NCBI GenBank assembly: GCA_049999805.1
Contig: JBNGIO010005877.1
Coordinates: 1 to 64,000, forward strand
Reading direction: 5' to 3'
Origin: Folioceros fuciformis
Taxonomy: Eukaryota > Anthocerotophyta > Anthocerotopsida > Anthocerotales
DNA length: 64,000 nt
A program made the translations under genes and the position numbers. Below are positions 42,942 to 53,300 of the stretch, piece after piece. Under the pieces are notes generated by a model. That model saw nothing but the letters and a program-made list of their open reading frames with translations. It ran no database searches and was not told where the DNA came from. Position 1 is the stretch's first letter. The number at the start of each line of letters is the position of its first letter.

Positions 42942-44041
42942 GATTAGACACATGTGCCTGATGAAGTCATTGAAATCATTTTAGAAAGTTCTTCGGCTGA
43001 TAGCCATCTGAGATTTTCAATCATATGTAAGCATTGGAGACAATTATTGTTGGACCCCTCCTTCAAGGATAGGAGAGTATCAACTTTACTTGCCACAAAA
43101 GGAGATTGCCTTATGTGGCCTATATATTCTTAGAATATTGTGTTCAAGCTCGGCGATACGGACCCATGTTGGGCAATTCTATACCACTCTCTTGTGACTT
43201 AACTTTAAGTTACATGTACAATAGGAACAATTTATGGTTGCCACTTAGATCATTTCACGAATAAGAAGGATTATGTTTAGCCATAGTCAATCTAACAAAA
43301 AGGGTATGTGTGGAGTTGCCTCCCTTGGAAGTTTCACCCCTTTTTCAAAGAGCTTGTCAAATCGGAGAGGTGAGTTATAAGGACGATGATTTCTTGGCAA
43401 TGAGGGAAATATATCAGATGAACATGAGCCAAGTATGTCATGTTGTTTATTCTTACGACACTGCAAGGTGGTCAAAATCCATAATCGACGTCCACGAGAG
43501 TCTCGGCATTTCATTTCAACATAATTTAATAAAAAACATCTTACTATGTGAAAAAAATATGGTGTATATAGTAAGCTACGATCATTACTTGTGCTTCATG
43601 TTGACGAAGCCTCCCAATATGTTTACGGGATTGACATAGCCCCATCAAGTTTCTTCCAAAACTATATTGCACACCCTGAGGGTCTAATGTGTTAATAACT
43701 TAGTTATTATTTAGATGGAAGGGAAGCCACCCTCTACCTTATTTCTTACTTCAAATCTACATCCGACCAAGAAACATTGCGAAGTGAAAAACATGGAAGT
43801 TTGATTGACAAACTAATTATCAATGACCTTTTCATGTCAGATGAGAGCAACGGGCCACGAGAGAGGAGTCAGCAGCAGCCGAGTTGGCATTAATTATTTT
43901 GATATATATAAAGTTCACATATATAGCAACAGACTTATCTATATTATTTTAGAATGGCGACTATCGTTTTATGGGGACCAATGCTTCGAAGTTTTAGGTT
44001 ATAACCTAGACGAAGGCTCATGGCTTCATTTGGTTCACTAA
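42942..44041 (+). pseudogene. broken F-box protein gene remnants
   Basis: Three separated pieces. At 42942-43132, VPDEVIEIILE…LRFSIICKHWRQLLLDPSFKDRR is an F-box motif with the usual Leu/Pro start and Trp. At about 43296-43639, VELPPLEVSPLF and VVYSYDTARW resemble the repeats of F-box/kelch-type proteins. At about 43926-44041, RLSFYGDQCFEVLGYNLDEGSW resembles a C-terminal repeat. Stops and frame changes separate them and I found no splice pairs that join them, so I call it a pseudogene; an intron-containing functional gene cannot be excluded. Confidence 0.5.
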
Positions 44042-44221
44042 CAACAAGGCACATGGAGTGGAGATGTCATGATAACAAGGAACGGTCAAGAGCTGAGCAT
44101 GACATTCAATGTGACCAGGTGACCAGAACTTGGCTAAATAAGCTCTTCAGCCACCTGATACTTCAGCCCAAGAGTGATGAGACGAGACAAACTTCGAGAT
44201 CCACAAGATATCGTTGTTGAG

Positions 44222-44860
44222 GCGATAAGTATACTTTAGCTGCTTATTAGTCATACCATGATATGCATAGTGTCATTCTTCAAGAAGTCTGTGACTATAA
44301 TCAAAAAACAATTTTGGATGTAAGTCACATTGCTCGAAGAGGTGTCCATGACTCTGCTATGCTATGGAAGATTAGTGTGCGGGCAAGATTGCATCTACAT
44401 GATATCTTGACAAAGCCTACAATATTGATTAGCAGCACCGATGATCGGCCTTTTATTGTTGATGATAGTACTTATCCAATTATGTCTTGTCTTATGAAGC
44501 CATACAATACACCGTGCTCATCAGATAAGCGAAGGTTCAACATAAGTCTTTGCAAAGGAAGGGGCAAAATTGTAAATGCATTTAGAAATTTGAAAAACAG
44601 TTGGCATATTTTGAGGGACATAATATGGCTCTCCCTTATGTGGCACAAACTATAGTACCTGGGACAATGCTACATAATTTTTGCATCATGCACAAGGAGA
44701 CTAATGTGGCTAATGTGTGAGAAAATCCAAACTCTTATCCTATGCAACATCAGTCATTTTATTTGGAAAATGTCGTAGAGGAGCAGCTTCAACGAGTGGG
44801 CTACGAACAAAGACAAGCATTGTTGGAGTTATGGATCACAACAAATCGTTAATATGTTGT
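44222..44860 (+). pseudogene. 3' part of the decayed PIF/Harbinger transposase
   Basis: Begins DKYTLAAY, stop, SYHDMHSVILQEVCDYNQK and continues ILDVSHIARRGVHDSAML, RPFIVDDSTYPIMSCLMKPYN (second catalytic Asp region), KGRGKIVNAFRNLKNSWHIL (Glu replaced by Val in the usual K-I-E-N-A-F, so the third catalytic acid is lost), and after a frameshift TIVPGTMLHNFCIMHKE. Order and content complete the family domain begun at 40560-41019, with only a few residues missing at the break. Confidence 0.75.
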
Positions 44861-46536
44861 ACAAAAACTGATGAGGGTAATCATAAAGCTATTGTATGTT
44901 GGGTAATTGAAGAGCCATTGTTTGTTAGACTATATAACGTCGTCTAAAAGAGTTTGGGTTCGTCCACAAAAATGACGTTTTGCTCTAAATGCAAACAATA
45001 AATGGTCATTCTTACCATTATACTTGGTTTTCAAGGGTTTTTGTAGGTGGCAAAATGACGACAACAAGCACTCTTCACAATGCAATCACACCCTGAATGA
45101 TATGACAAAACACGAATGTATTAGATTCATATCCACACATGATTTTGAATGGCCATTCATATTCTTTGTTCTCAGAAACCCTTGTTTTTTGCCCGTGTGT
45201 AATTACTTTCAAACCACAGGTTTCAAGGATACAAAACCTATAGGCTTTCGTGGCGTGCACAAGTACGCGTCCACCACGAGGCATGGTGCGCCCAAGTGTG
45301 CGCCATGTACTTGAGACCATCATAACATGCTACAAAACTCAAGGCAAATCTAAGACATTGTTAGTTGGGCACTCCCTTCTTCCTCTTCTTCTTCAACACT
45401 AAGTGTTAATGAGATGTTGAAGCGATGTTCAAGATATTGAAGCAACCTTAAACGCCTCTAGAAATGATTGATCAAGGGGTTAAGGATTCGAAACCTGGGG
45501 TTTCATTATCGTTTTACTCTCCCCACGTTTAGGAGGCTTTAAATTAATCTATCGGTATCTAGAAGTGCGGGTTGGAAGCCAAGTGGCATTTTCAAGTCCT
45601 CGCTAAAAACCAATTATTGCACAAAAGTTTGCACTAAGAGCAAACCACCGCGTACAAGTTCTTGCTCTGAGTAGGCCCGTTCTCACAAGTGTGCACCATG
45701 ACCCAGCAGCTATGTATTTATGCATGTCATGACTCGGTTGGCATGCACAAGTGTGCGCCATGACTCAGTGGGCGTGCATAAGTGTGTGCCATGGCTTCAA
45801 GGTTTCGTAGGTTTTTTTCCCCTAATTTTACTCTTTTTTTTTGATTTTATCATGTTTAAAAAGTTTGTTTTAATCGTTTTTAACCCCTTTTGCATCGTTT
45901 TGTAGTGAGACTTGACTTGTATTCGTCTTTCTTTTCATGATCTAAACCTTGAGTAAGTAGTGAGGACTTTCTGCGTGTTTTGCATCCTTGGATGTTTAAA
46001 CGCCTTTTACAAAAAACTTTGTTTAGAAACATTCTCCAACTCGGCTTCATAAGCAAACGAACTTGAAGAACCCTATAGACAAACATAAAGATCCAAAACT
46101 GATGGCAATTCAACCAAATACAACCCTATATTATTGTCACCATGACTAAAAGGCCAGAATCTCCATAATTCGAAGAATAAGACATTTCACTAGATAGACT
46201 ATATGCCTGTAAGTAGGCGGGCGCACACTTGTGCGCGCCTTGGTATTGTAGTTTACTAGAAAAATAGTTGATTTGGAAATCATGTTTGAAGTGTGCCTTA
46301 TATCAATGTTCACTTTCCTCAGAAAACAAAAATGCATAAATTTGCGTAGCAATATCCATCGGCCTTCTCAAACCCTTGAGCTGTAGTAGACAACATTATT
46401 GGAGGATGGTGTGATGCCATATGACTGGAGCAAAAGGCAAATGAAGGGTTTGAGGAGAGACCCGATTTATTTCAAACGCTGTTATATGTGAAGCCATCCT
46501 ACCCATTTAGAATAATATATAAAACAACAATGAACT
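44861..46536. other. AT-rich non-coding region with scattered gtgcgccatg repeats
   Basis: No coding frame is convincing. Diverged copies of a GC-richer motif (gcacaagtgtgcgccatgactc and variants) occur at about 45255-45310 and 45685-45795, with an inverted relative near 46212-46240. It looks like old transposon or satellite debris. Confidence 0.5.
45685..45800 (+). repeat. short degenerate tandem repeat, ~28-35 bp unit
   Basis: Three to four adjacent variants of a unit containing cacaagtgtgc-ccatgac-c (ctcacaagtgtgcaccatgac, tgcacaagtgtgcgccatgac, tgcataagtgtgtgccatgg). Unit length varies, so the array is degenerate. Confidence 0.6.
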
Positions 46537-47125
46537 CTACAAACTCACTACATCATCACTTGTCATCGTCAGAGTCTGAGAACTAGCAAACAATTTTGCT
46601 ATTCTCAATTGAACTTCGGCTTGCATATGCTGACATTGTAAGTCATGAAGAACTCTGATATGTTCCATACTCTGTATGAACTTAAGTCTTTGTCTCTCCA
46701 ACTCCTGTGCATGAAGCAACTTACCTTCCTCAATCTGCACATAACTTTGAGCAAAAGTTTGCATACCTTGACGAAAATTTGACTTGCTACTGAAGGATAA
46801 CTTCCTGGTCTTTCCTTTCCCTTGGCTCCATTGTGCAGACACGCCAACAAAGCTTCTTTATTTGTGATAGAGGAATATCTGGGGTCACTTGCCCATCATC
46901 GGCACAAGAATCTGCTGCTGCCGCTGAGAATGGAATTGGAGTTGGTGTGGTGTCCTTGCCACCAAGTTTGGCTAGGGAGGTTGCAATATCTTGGTTGAGG
47001 TCTTCATTCTCAAGGTCAACTAAATCTACAGTGGTTGGGTTCTCATTAACTGCGAAACTCCCAACATCAACTGAACCTGGAATGCCACTTAGGATTTGTG
47101 CCCAAGAAGGAGTCAATCTGCTCAA
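46537..47125 (-). pseudogene. possible Harbinger ORF1 (MYB/SANT-associated) remnant
   Basis: Two overlapping frames on the minus strand read as one hydrophilic protein interrupted near 46800-46860. The upstream frame is acidic; the downstream frame has KGKTRKLSFSSKSNFRQGMQ followed by a long Gln/Glu/Arg-rich helix (EEGKLLHAQELERQRLKF). Such a Ser/Lys linker plus coiled coil is typical of the C-terminal half of MYB/SANT-like proteins carried as ORF1 by plant PIF/Harbinger transposons, and the convergent position next to the transposase remnant fits. A clear MYB helix was not found, so this is tentative. Confidence 0.35.
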
Positions 47126-47795
47126 AGAAAAGCCAAGAGCATTGTGTCCCCCCTTGATGCATCAATATCAAGAGCAATCGATTACTTAATATAGCACAAA
47201 ACATCTCGGGTGATAAAATACACTCAAGATGGATCGCGGATGTGGGCACTATGGTATGGAGACACTACAAGTACGGGGTTTGGCTATAGTCTCAATGATG
47301 AGTGTGGGGTGGCACATCAATTGCTTACTTTTTGTGAGCTCGGTGAGAACGAAAGTTGCCTGCAGAAAAAACTAACTACATTCTGATTTTCTTATGTGAA
47401 TAGGCTATGAGTACGGACTACACTTATTTTCGACTCTCAATCATAACATATAGTAAATCATAAAACCTAAATAATTTCAAATATTAGTATAAATATATAA
47501 ATATGTATGTATGGTATATTTTGCTGTGGAGGTTGCTCTTTCCCAGCTTTAACAATACCATTGCACTTCACAAGAGAACAATCCTTTTTTGGAACGGTTG
47601 GTCTCGGGAAAAAAATGGGGACCGAAGCTCAAGACGGGACTTTTTACTGATCTCCAGTCCTCTATTTTAATAACATCTGTGCGAACTAGGACTGAGCTTG
47701 GGATGCGGTCAAAATCACTTAGACTCGTGAGCAGGGTTGTGTCAAAAAGTGTGAGTATGACTATCCATACATATCTAAATACATATGTACATTTA
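47126..47795. other. AT-rich non-coding region
   Basis: No recognisable gene. Contains TA-rich stretches (about 47450-47520). Possible right flank of the Harbinger element; I could not identify a terminal inverted repeat. Confidence 0.4.
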
Positions 47796-48135
47796 TTCAG
47801 AAATGAGGTTTGGAGATATGCATATAGTACACATTTGAGTATTTAGCATTGCGACTAACAAAAATTTGATAGTACCATGTGCTTCGTCAAGAAATGAGGT
47901 TTGGAGATATACACATAATACACATTTGAATATTTAGCATTGTGACCAGCCAAATTTGATAGTACTACGTGCTTCATTAAAAAATGAGGTTTGGAGATAT
48001 GTACATAGTATGTATGTGAATATTTAGTATTGCGACTAGCCAAATTGATAGTACCATGTACTTCGTCAAGAAATGAGGTTTGGAGATATGCATGTAGTAT
48101 GTATTTGAATACTTAGCACTGTGACTAGCCAAAGC
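47796..48135 (+). repeat. ~88-bp tandem repeat, four copies
   Basis: Four successive copies of a unit that starts near aaatgaggtttggagatatg, passes through agta.gta.tgaatatttagcattg.gac.a.cc and ends gatagtaccatgtgcttcgtcaag. Copies begin at about 47800, 47890, 47980 and 48070. They differ by scattered substitutions and small indels. Confidence 0.9.
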
Positions 48136-50347
48136 TTATTGCGGGCATGTAGTTCCACATCACAACCAATCAAATATGAGTGGTTGTGTGTAGTCCCACA
48201 TCATAATAGATAAAAGATGAGTAGCTTAAATGTGAGTTGTAGTGATTATTCTCTATTATTGGAAAAGAGATTGAAAGTCTCATCTACTCCATAGATAAGA
48301 GGAACAATTGGAGCAAGGCCAAAGGCCAAAAAGGGTACCAGCCGTTATCAACATCATTCTTAAAAAAACAACCTTCTACTCCCAAAATGTGAAATAATAA
48401 AAGGTCTATGTACCATCGGTGTCGAATGCCGAAGAAGTCGCTTGACCTGCGCTTGTTGTTGTTCTACAAAACCCTGCCGGGAGAATATTAATGGACAAAG
48501 GTATGTGGTAGAAGGGTGCAATATTGAAAAGTTGAAATCCTCTTAGGTATTTCATGAAAGAATTGTTTATGCTAATCGCAATGCACATGGTACGGAAGAG
48601 ATGTTTATGCCAATTACAACATACATACAAATTCCATACTAAGGAAACAAGTTATGGAAGTTTGATCGCCAAATGCAACATAAGTATATGGTGTCCTCTC
48701 CATAGTAAGTGTAGGGTGAGGAAACTACCTTAAAATCTTGCTTTTAGAAGAGTTTAAACACCTTGTATTATTTAAACCCAACAATCGCTTATGTGTAGTG
48801 CTTTTATGGCAATAAAGTGGTCATGGTCTTCACAAAACCATGACCACTAGAAAATCTTCTAAAACCAAACAATTGCTTTTAGAGAATCTCTAGATTCCCT
48901 GCAAGCATTTGCTCATTTTCCATACAAAAAAAATTCTCCTATTTGTTCACTTTGATGTTTGGGAAAGACAGGCTTCTATAATAGAGACAATGGATATGCT
49001 GTAATCATGAAACCCTAACCCCAAACCATAAAAAGAAAACGTCTATTACACACAACACAACAATTACAGTGCACCAAAGAAGATAGAAGAGAAGGCTCTT
49101 GTTTTTAGTATTTCTCACTACTTCTTTAAGGTTTAGGTTATGAGGAGAAAGATAAGAACTAATAAAGATAAGCTCATATTCAGACNNNNNNNNNNNNNNN
49201 NNNNNNNNNNNNNNNNNNNNNNNNNNNNNNNNNNNNNNNNNNNNNNNNNNNNNNNNNNNNNNNNNNNNNNNNNNNNNNNNNNNNNCTCATATTCAGACTA
49301 TGCAAAAAGGATTGAAAATAACAAAAGAAATCTTTAAAAATAAAATAAAATATCAAAATCTAAGAATAATAATAAAAAAACTAAAATGTTTGGAGGGAGT
49401 GATGTACACTTGTATGGCATACCAAATTGAATAGAGGAGAGGCTTGACTATTGAACAGTTTTCACCTGGGGTATCTACGGGTAGGTACACCACGAGATGA
49501 CTTTTTTGCATGTATCCAATTTGAGCATCACCCCGAAGCTAACACTTTTGCCATACTAGACACTGAAAATGAAAATTGAGGGTGACTGCACTAAGGGTGG
49601 AGAAGAGGCATGAGACAGTAGGTGGAGTGGAGGAAACTCGAAGCGTCTACCATGTAGCCCCAACCTAAATAGGGGAACCCTAAACCTGAGGTCGGAACCC
49701 CCCAGTGCCTCCATCCACCACCAAGGCCCAACCGTAAACCTAAACCTTAAACCGAAGTGACCTCCCTAGATCTAAATCATGAGCATGCATGGTGTTGAAA
49801 CAATAACCATGCATGGTGCTGAAAACAATGAGGATCGGGCCTAATCTGAAGGCATAATAGCAAGTGTGGATTTTTATCTTCAAGAGTTAAACATTTGTAT
49901 CCAAACCCATAGAAACCTTTTTGCCAGACCCCCCTCTCTCGGCTTTGGTATGCCATTCACTTCCTCGTACCCAAGTACCTCAAGAAAGCCCCTTTTTTCT
50001 TAAAAACTTGGCTCCAAAGGGTCTTTTTCTAAAAACTAATGGCTTTAAGCCTCCAACTGGAAAAAAGGGCAAAGAGAATCTTAGGTCTTGACAAATTGTT
50101 TAAATTTATTTAAAGAAAAATATAACTTTTTACCCCTTGAACTAAAAAATGTATTTCATTGTGTATTATACTTTATACTTGGAAACCTAAAGAATAAGAG
50201 CACGATTCTACTCTGCAGTGTGCCTTCGCACTAGCGGAGCTTATGAGTATTTAGCCTCGGGGTGACAGCTCCCAGGCAAGGCGAACTCTGCAGGAAAAAA
50301 ATCTGTTCAAATTCCAATACTCATTACATCACTGTTGGCAAATGACT
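48136..50347. other. AT-rich non-coding region with an assembly gap
   Basis: About 2.2 kb without a convincing gene. It contains two tgtagt(t/c)ccacatca repeats (about 48148 and 48190), the N gap at 49186-49285, and a stretch rich in (c)cctaaacct/taaacc words (49670-49760). Confidence 0.5.
49173..49298. other. 100-N assembly gap flanked by a 13-bp duplicate
   Basis: Ns at 49186-49285; ctcatattcagac is present immediately on both sides (49173-49185 and 49286-49298), which suggests a small unmerged overlap or a collapsed repeat at the gap. Confidence 0.9.
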
Positions 50348-53300
50348 TCAAGGTTTCGCATGAAGTAAGATTGCCGAGAATGGTGCCATGTTGTAATCAG
50401 CTTCCAGTCCACAGACGCCGCTTTCAACGAAATCCGCTGGTGGGGCAAGGTTCGTATCGACCTACGCAGAAACACGCTCTCTGAAATTTTCACATAAGAG
50501 CCCTGCAACGCAACGAAGCACGGCCTGACATAAATCACTGTCGCTTACCACCCTGTACCATCGCGTTCCAGGCGGTGCTGTAGGCAAAATTGTCTTCACA
50601 AAATACGAGTGCGCGTTGAAGGCCACGAAAATATCACCTCCTCCAAGACTGCCTTCGTGCAACCTGTCAGGACCAAAGTAGAAATAGCACTTTGAGAAGG
50701 CAGCTACGCCCTCAATATTCCATGGCAATGCAAGCTAGATCAGATTCAGAAGTTTCAAATAGAGTGGTATACGTGAAGGCTAAAAATCGGCTCTCCTGAT
50801 TGTCCCAATTTGTCTCGTGCCATGTTATGTTAGCCTACAAAAGCACAGTACCGCCAGCTTAGGCACTCAAATCGTATTCAGACCACAGTTTCCGTAAAGT
50901 AAATTAGCATGACTTTCTATCAGAGTAACTACAGAGTCCATCACCAGTAAGGGCCCCCACATCTGTCAAAAAACAATCTCGACCAAGCAGAGGATGTCGT
51001 CGCCTAAACTTGATAGATTCTGAAAAGAAACGAAACTGTTCACTCTTCGTGTCCTTCAACTGCAGAAAGAACCAGAAGTGAGCTATGAAGATTGAAGTCC
51101 TTCAAACCCACAGACTACTGAGCTGGCTGGTCATGCTATCAGTAATGTCCAAACCGACTACTGTCACAGGAGAAACCTTTGACCACTGAAAGTGATTGAT
51201 TGCTGTATCATGGCCATAGCTGTTGTTGTTTCCATGCCGTGTGTGCCCATACTCATCCCCCATGAGCATCATAGGTACTCCCTAACGACCACAACAACCT
51301 CACAGTTTTATGACTTCAAGCTCTGTACAATCAGTCTCGTTACATCTCCAATACCAGATCAAAAACCAATCCAGCCGAAGGCCACCGTAGTTTCAAGCAA
51401 AGAAAACCTGGGAGACCATCAATGCCAACTGAAAATTCTTCATCTGCCGCCCCCTGAGAGCGTTTACATCTGGATCGCTCGTGTCACCTACAAACGCGAA
51501 AAAGGTGTTACAGCTGCGTCACAATGCTATTATACTAGAGTCAAGAGAATGGATTAGCTAAAGACAAAGTCACTATAATATGTCACTAGTAACTCGGCCG
51601 GACGACGACATTTCTTTTGCTACCTTCAGCACCACAATTCCAGCTGAAATTGTCATTGCTGCCATCCTTCCCTCCTTCGCCATTGGCATCATTATGCTGC
51701 AAACATAACATGGTCGCATATTACGACCGACAAAAACCTTGGACCTTCCATAAGGAATCATAACACGCATGGTCACGAGCTCAACAGCAACAACTTTGGC
51801 TAAGCAAACGAGCACCTTCTTGTTGTAAGCAGCTAGGTCGTAAAGGGAAAAGCCATCATGTGCGACTATGAAATTGATGCTATGATATGGTGCTCTATTG
51901 TTTTTCTGCAACCGACAGGATAAAATCACCGACGGTAATCCCTCCTGGAATCGTACTCAAAAGCCCTTGATCTCCGTGGTACGACAAAGAAAAGCCCGGA
52001 GTTGCATACAAGACTACAGTTGAATTTTCAAATCGCATATGCACACTTAGGACATACTTGATAGAGATCTGCAGATCCTGAAAGACGGGTTGCAAATCCA
52101 CTTTTCATCCCTTGATCACCCTGTTAATACACCATCAGTCTCTAAGAAAAACGGCTCATGTTGGATTTCAAAAGGCGGTGCGCAGAAGACTAACCTTGAT
52201 GAACTTCCGCACGTCATCTCGATATTTACCGTTCCATTCAGACCACCTTTGGATGAGAAGAACAATTCAGTAAGACTCCCCAAAGAGGCTGTTGCTCGAT
52301 CAGGTCCAGGCAATCATCAATACCTGTCCCAGTTTGGGAAACTCCCAACTTGGTAAAGACCACCACAATCCCAAGGTTCAGCAATAAGCTTACATCTTGA
52401 TAGGACGGGATCCTTTGCAATCGCCTGCAGTTTGAAAAGTTAGTGGAAGCGTTCTTCAGATACAGGAAGCTGACAACTGTTATTAAACTTTAGGTTGCAA
52501 CAAGTAGGAATGCTAGATGAGGTCACACAGGGTTCCTACACGAATCACGGGAGGAGCTGCCAACGGAGAACCATCAGTTCCCCTGCATAATATACTTGCA
52601 AGGTCGAACCGAAAGCCATCTACATGATATTCAGTAACCCTATTTGAAGAGAAAACAAGGTTGTCACGGAACAGCTTTCGAATGCCAAAACCCAGCCTTA
52701 AAACACTCAAGCAAAGCAAAAATTGGACCACAAAGCTGTGCAATTTGTAATGCATTGACCACCTGAGGGGAAAAAGAATCTCAAAAAGCATCACTCAACT
52801 ATGAATGGTCTTACCAGTGTCTGAGGCTGTCCAAGACAAGTTCCATGACCACAGGATGATTGCAATTGAGAGTGTTTCCTGCATTTATATCAATTCCCAG
52901 CAGTCTTATGTCAAACATGCACAGTGAGATTCAGAAGTCTGTAACACTACAAGGTGCAGCAAAAACACGATCGCGAGCTAAGAGGAAACAGCACCACAGC
53001 CAGAGAAGTTCTGAAGTTGCACATAGCTAGTTGTGTCCACGATGTAGTATACCTGCCGTATGTTCAGCAGCAATATTTTATCTGCTTTAGACATGCAGTC
53101 ATTTAACTCGTCCAACGATGTAAATGCTGGCAATAGTTCTATGCCGGTGTGTAACCATACCAGGTTATCAATGCCACGGAATGAAGTTGTGAAAGGAAAC
53201 TCATCATCGGCTTCATTGGTATGGTTGTACACAACATCAAGGATCACCTTCACACAGGCGACCATGTCAGCTTTACAAACTTTCACCATAAATTGATGAA

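Noticed and set aside
45437-45560. tRNA-like word (ggattcgaaacctgggg) suggesting a SINE
   Set aside because: Only a T-loop-like match; no A box, acceptor stem or tail was found.
48145-48205. Two (t/c)ccacatca words resembling the plant snRNA upstream element
   Set aside because: No snRNA sequence (for example a U6 5' end) follows at the expected distance, and such words also occur in retrotransposon ends.
49660-49760. taaacct/ccctaaa words, possible interstitial telomere repeat
   Set aside because: Too few and too degenerate; no run of exact heptamers.
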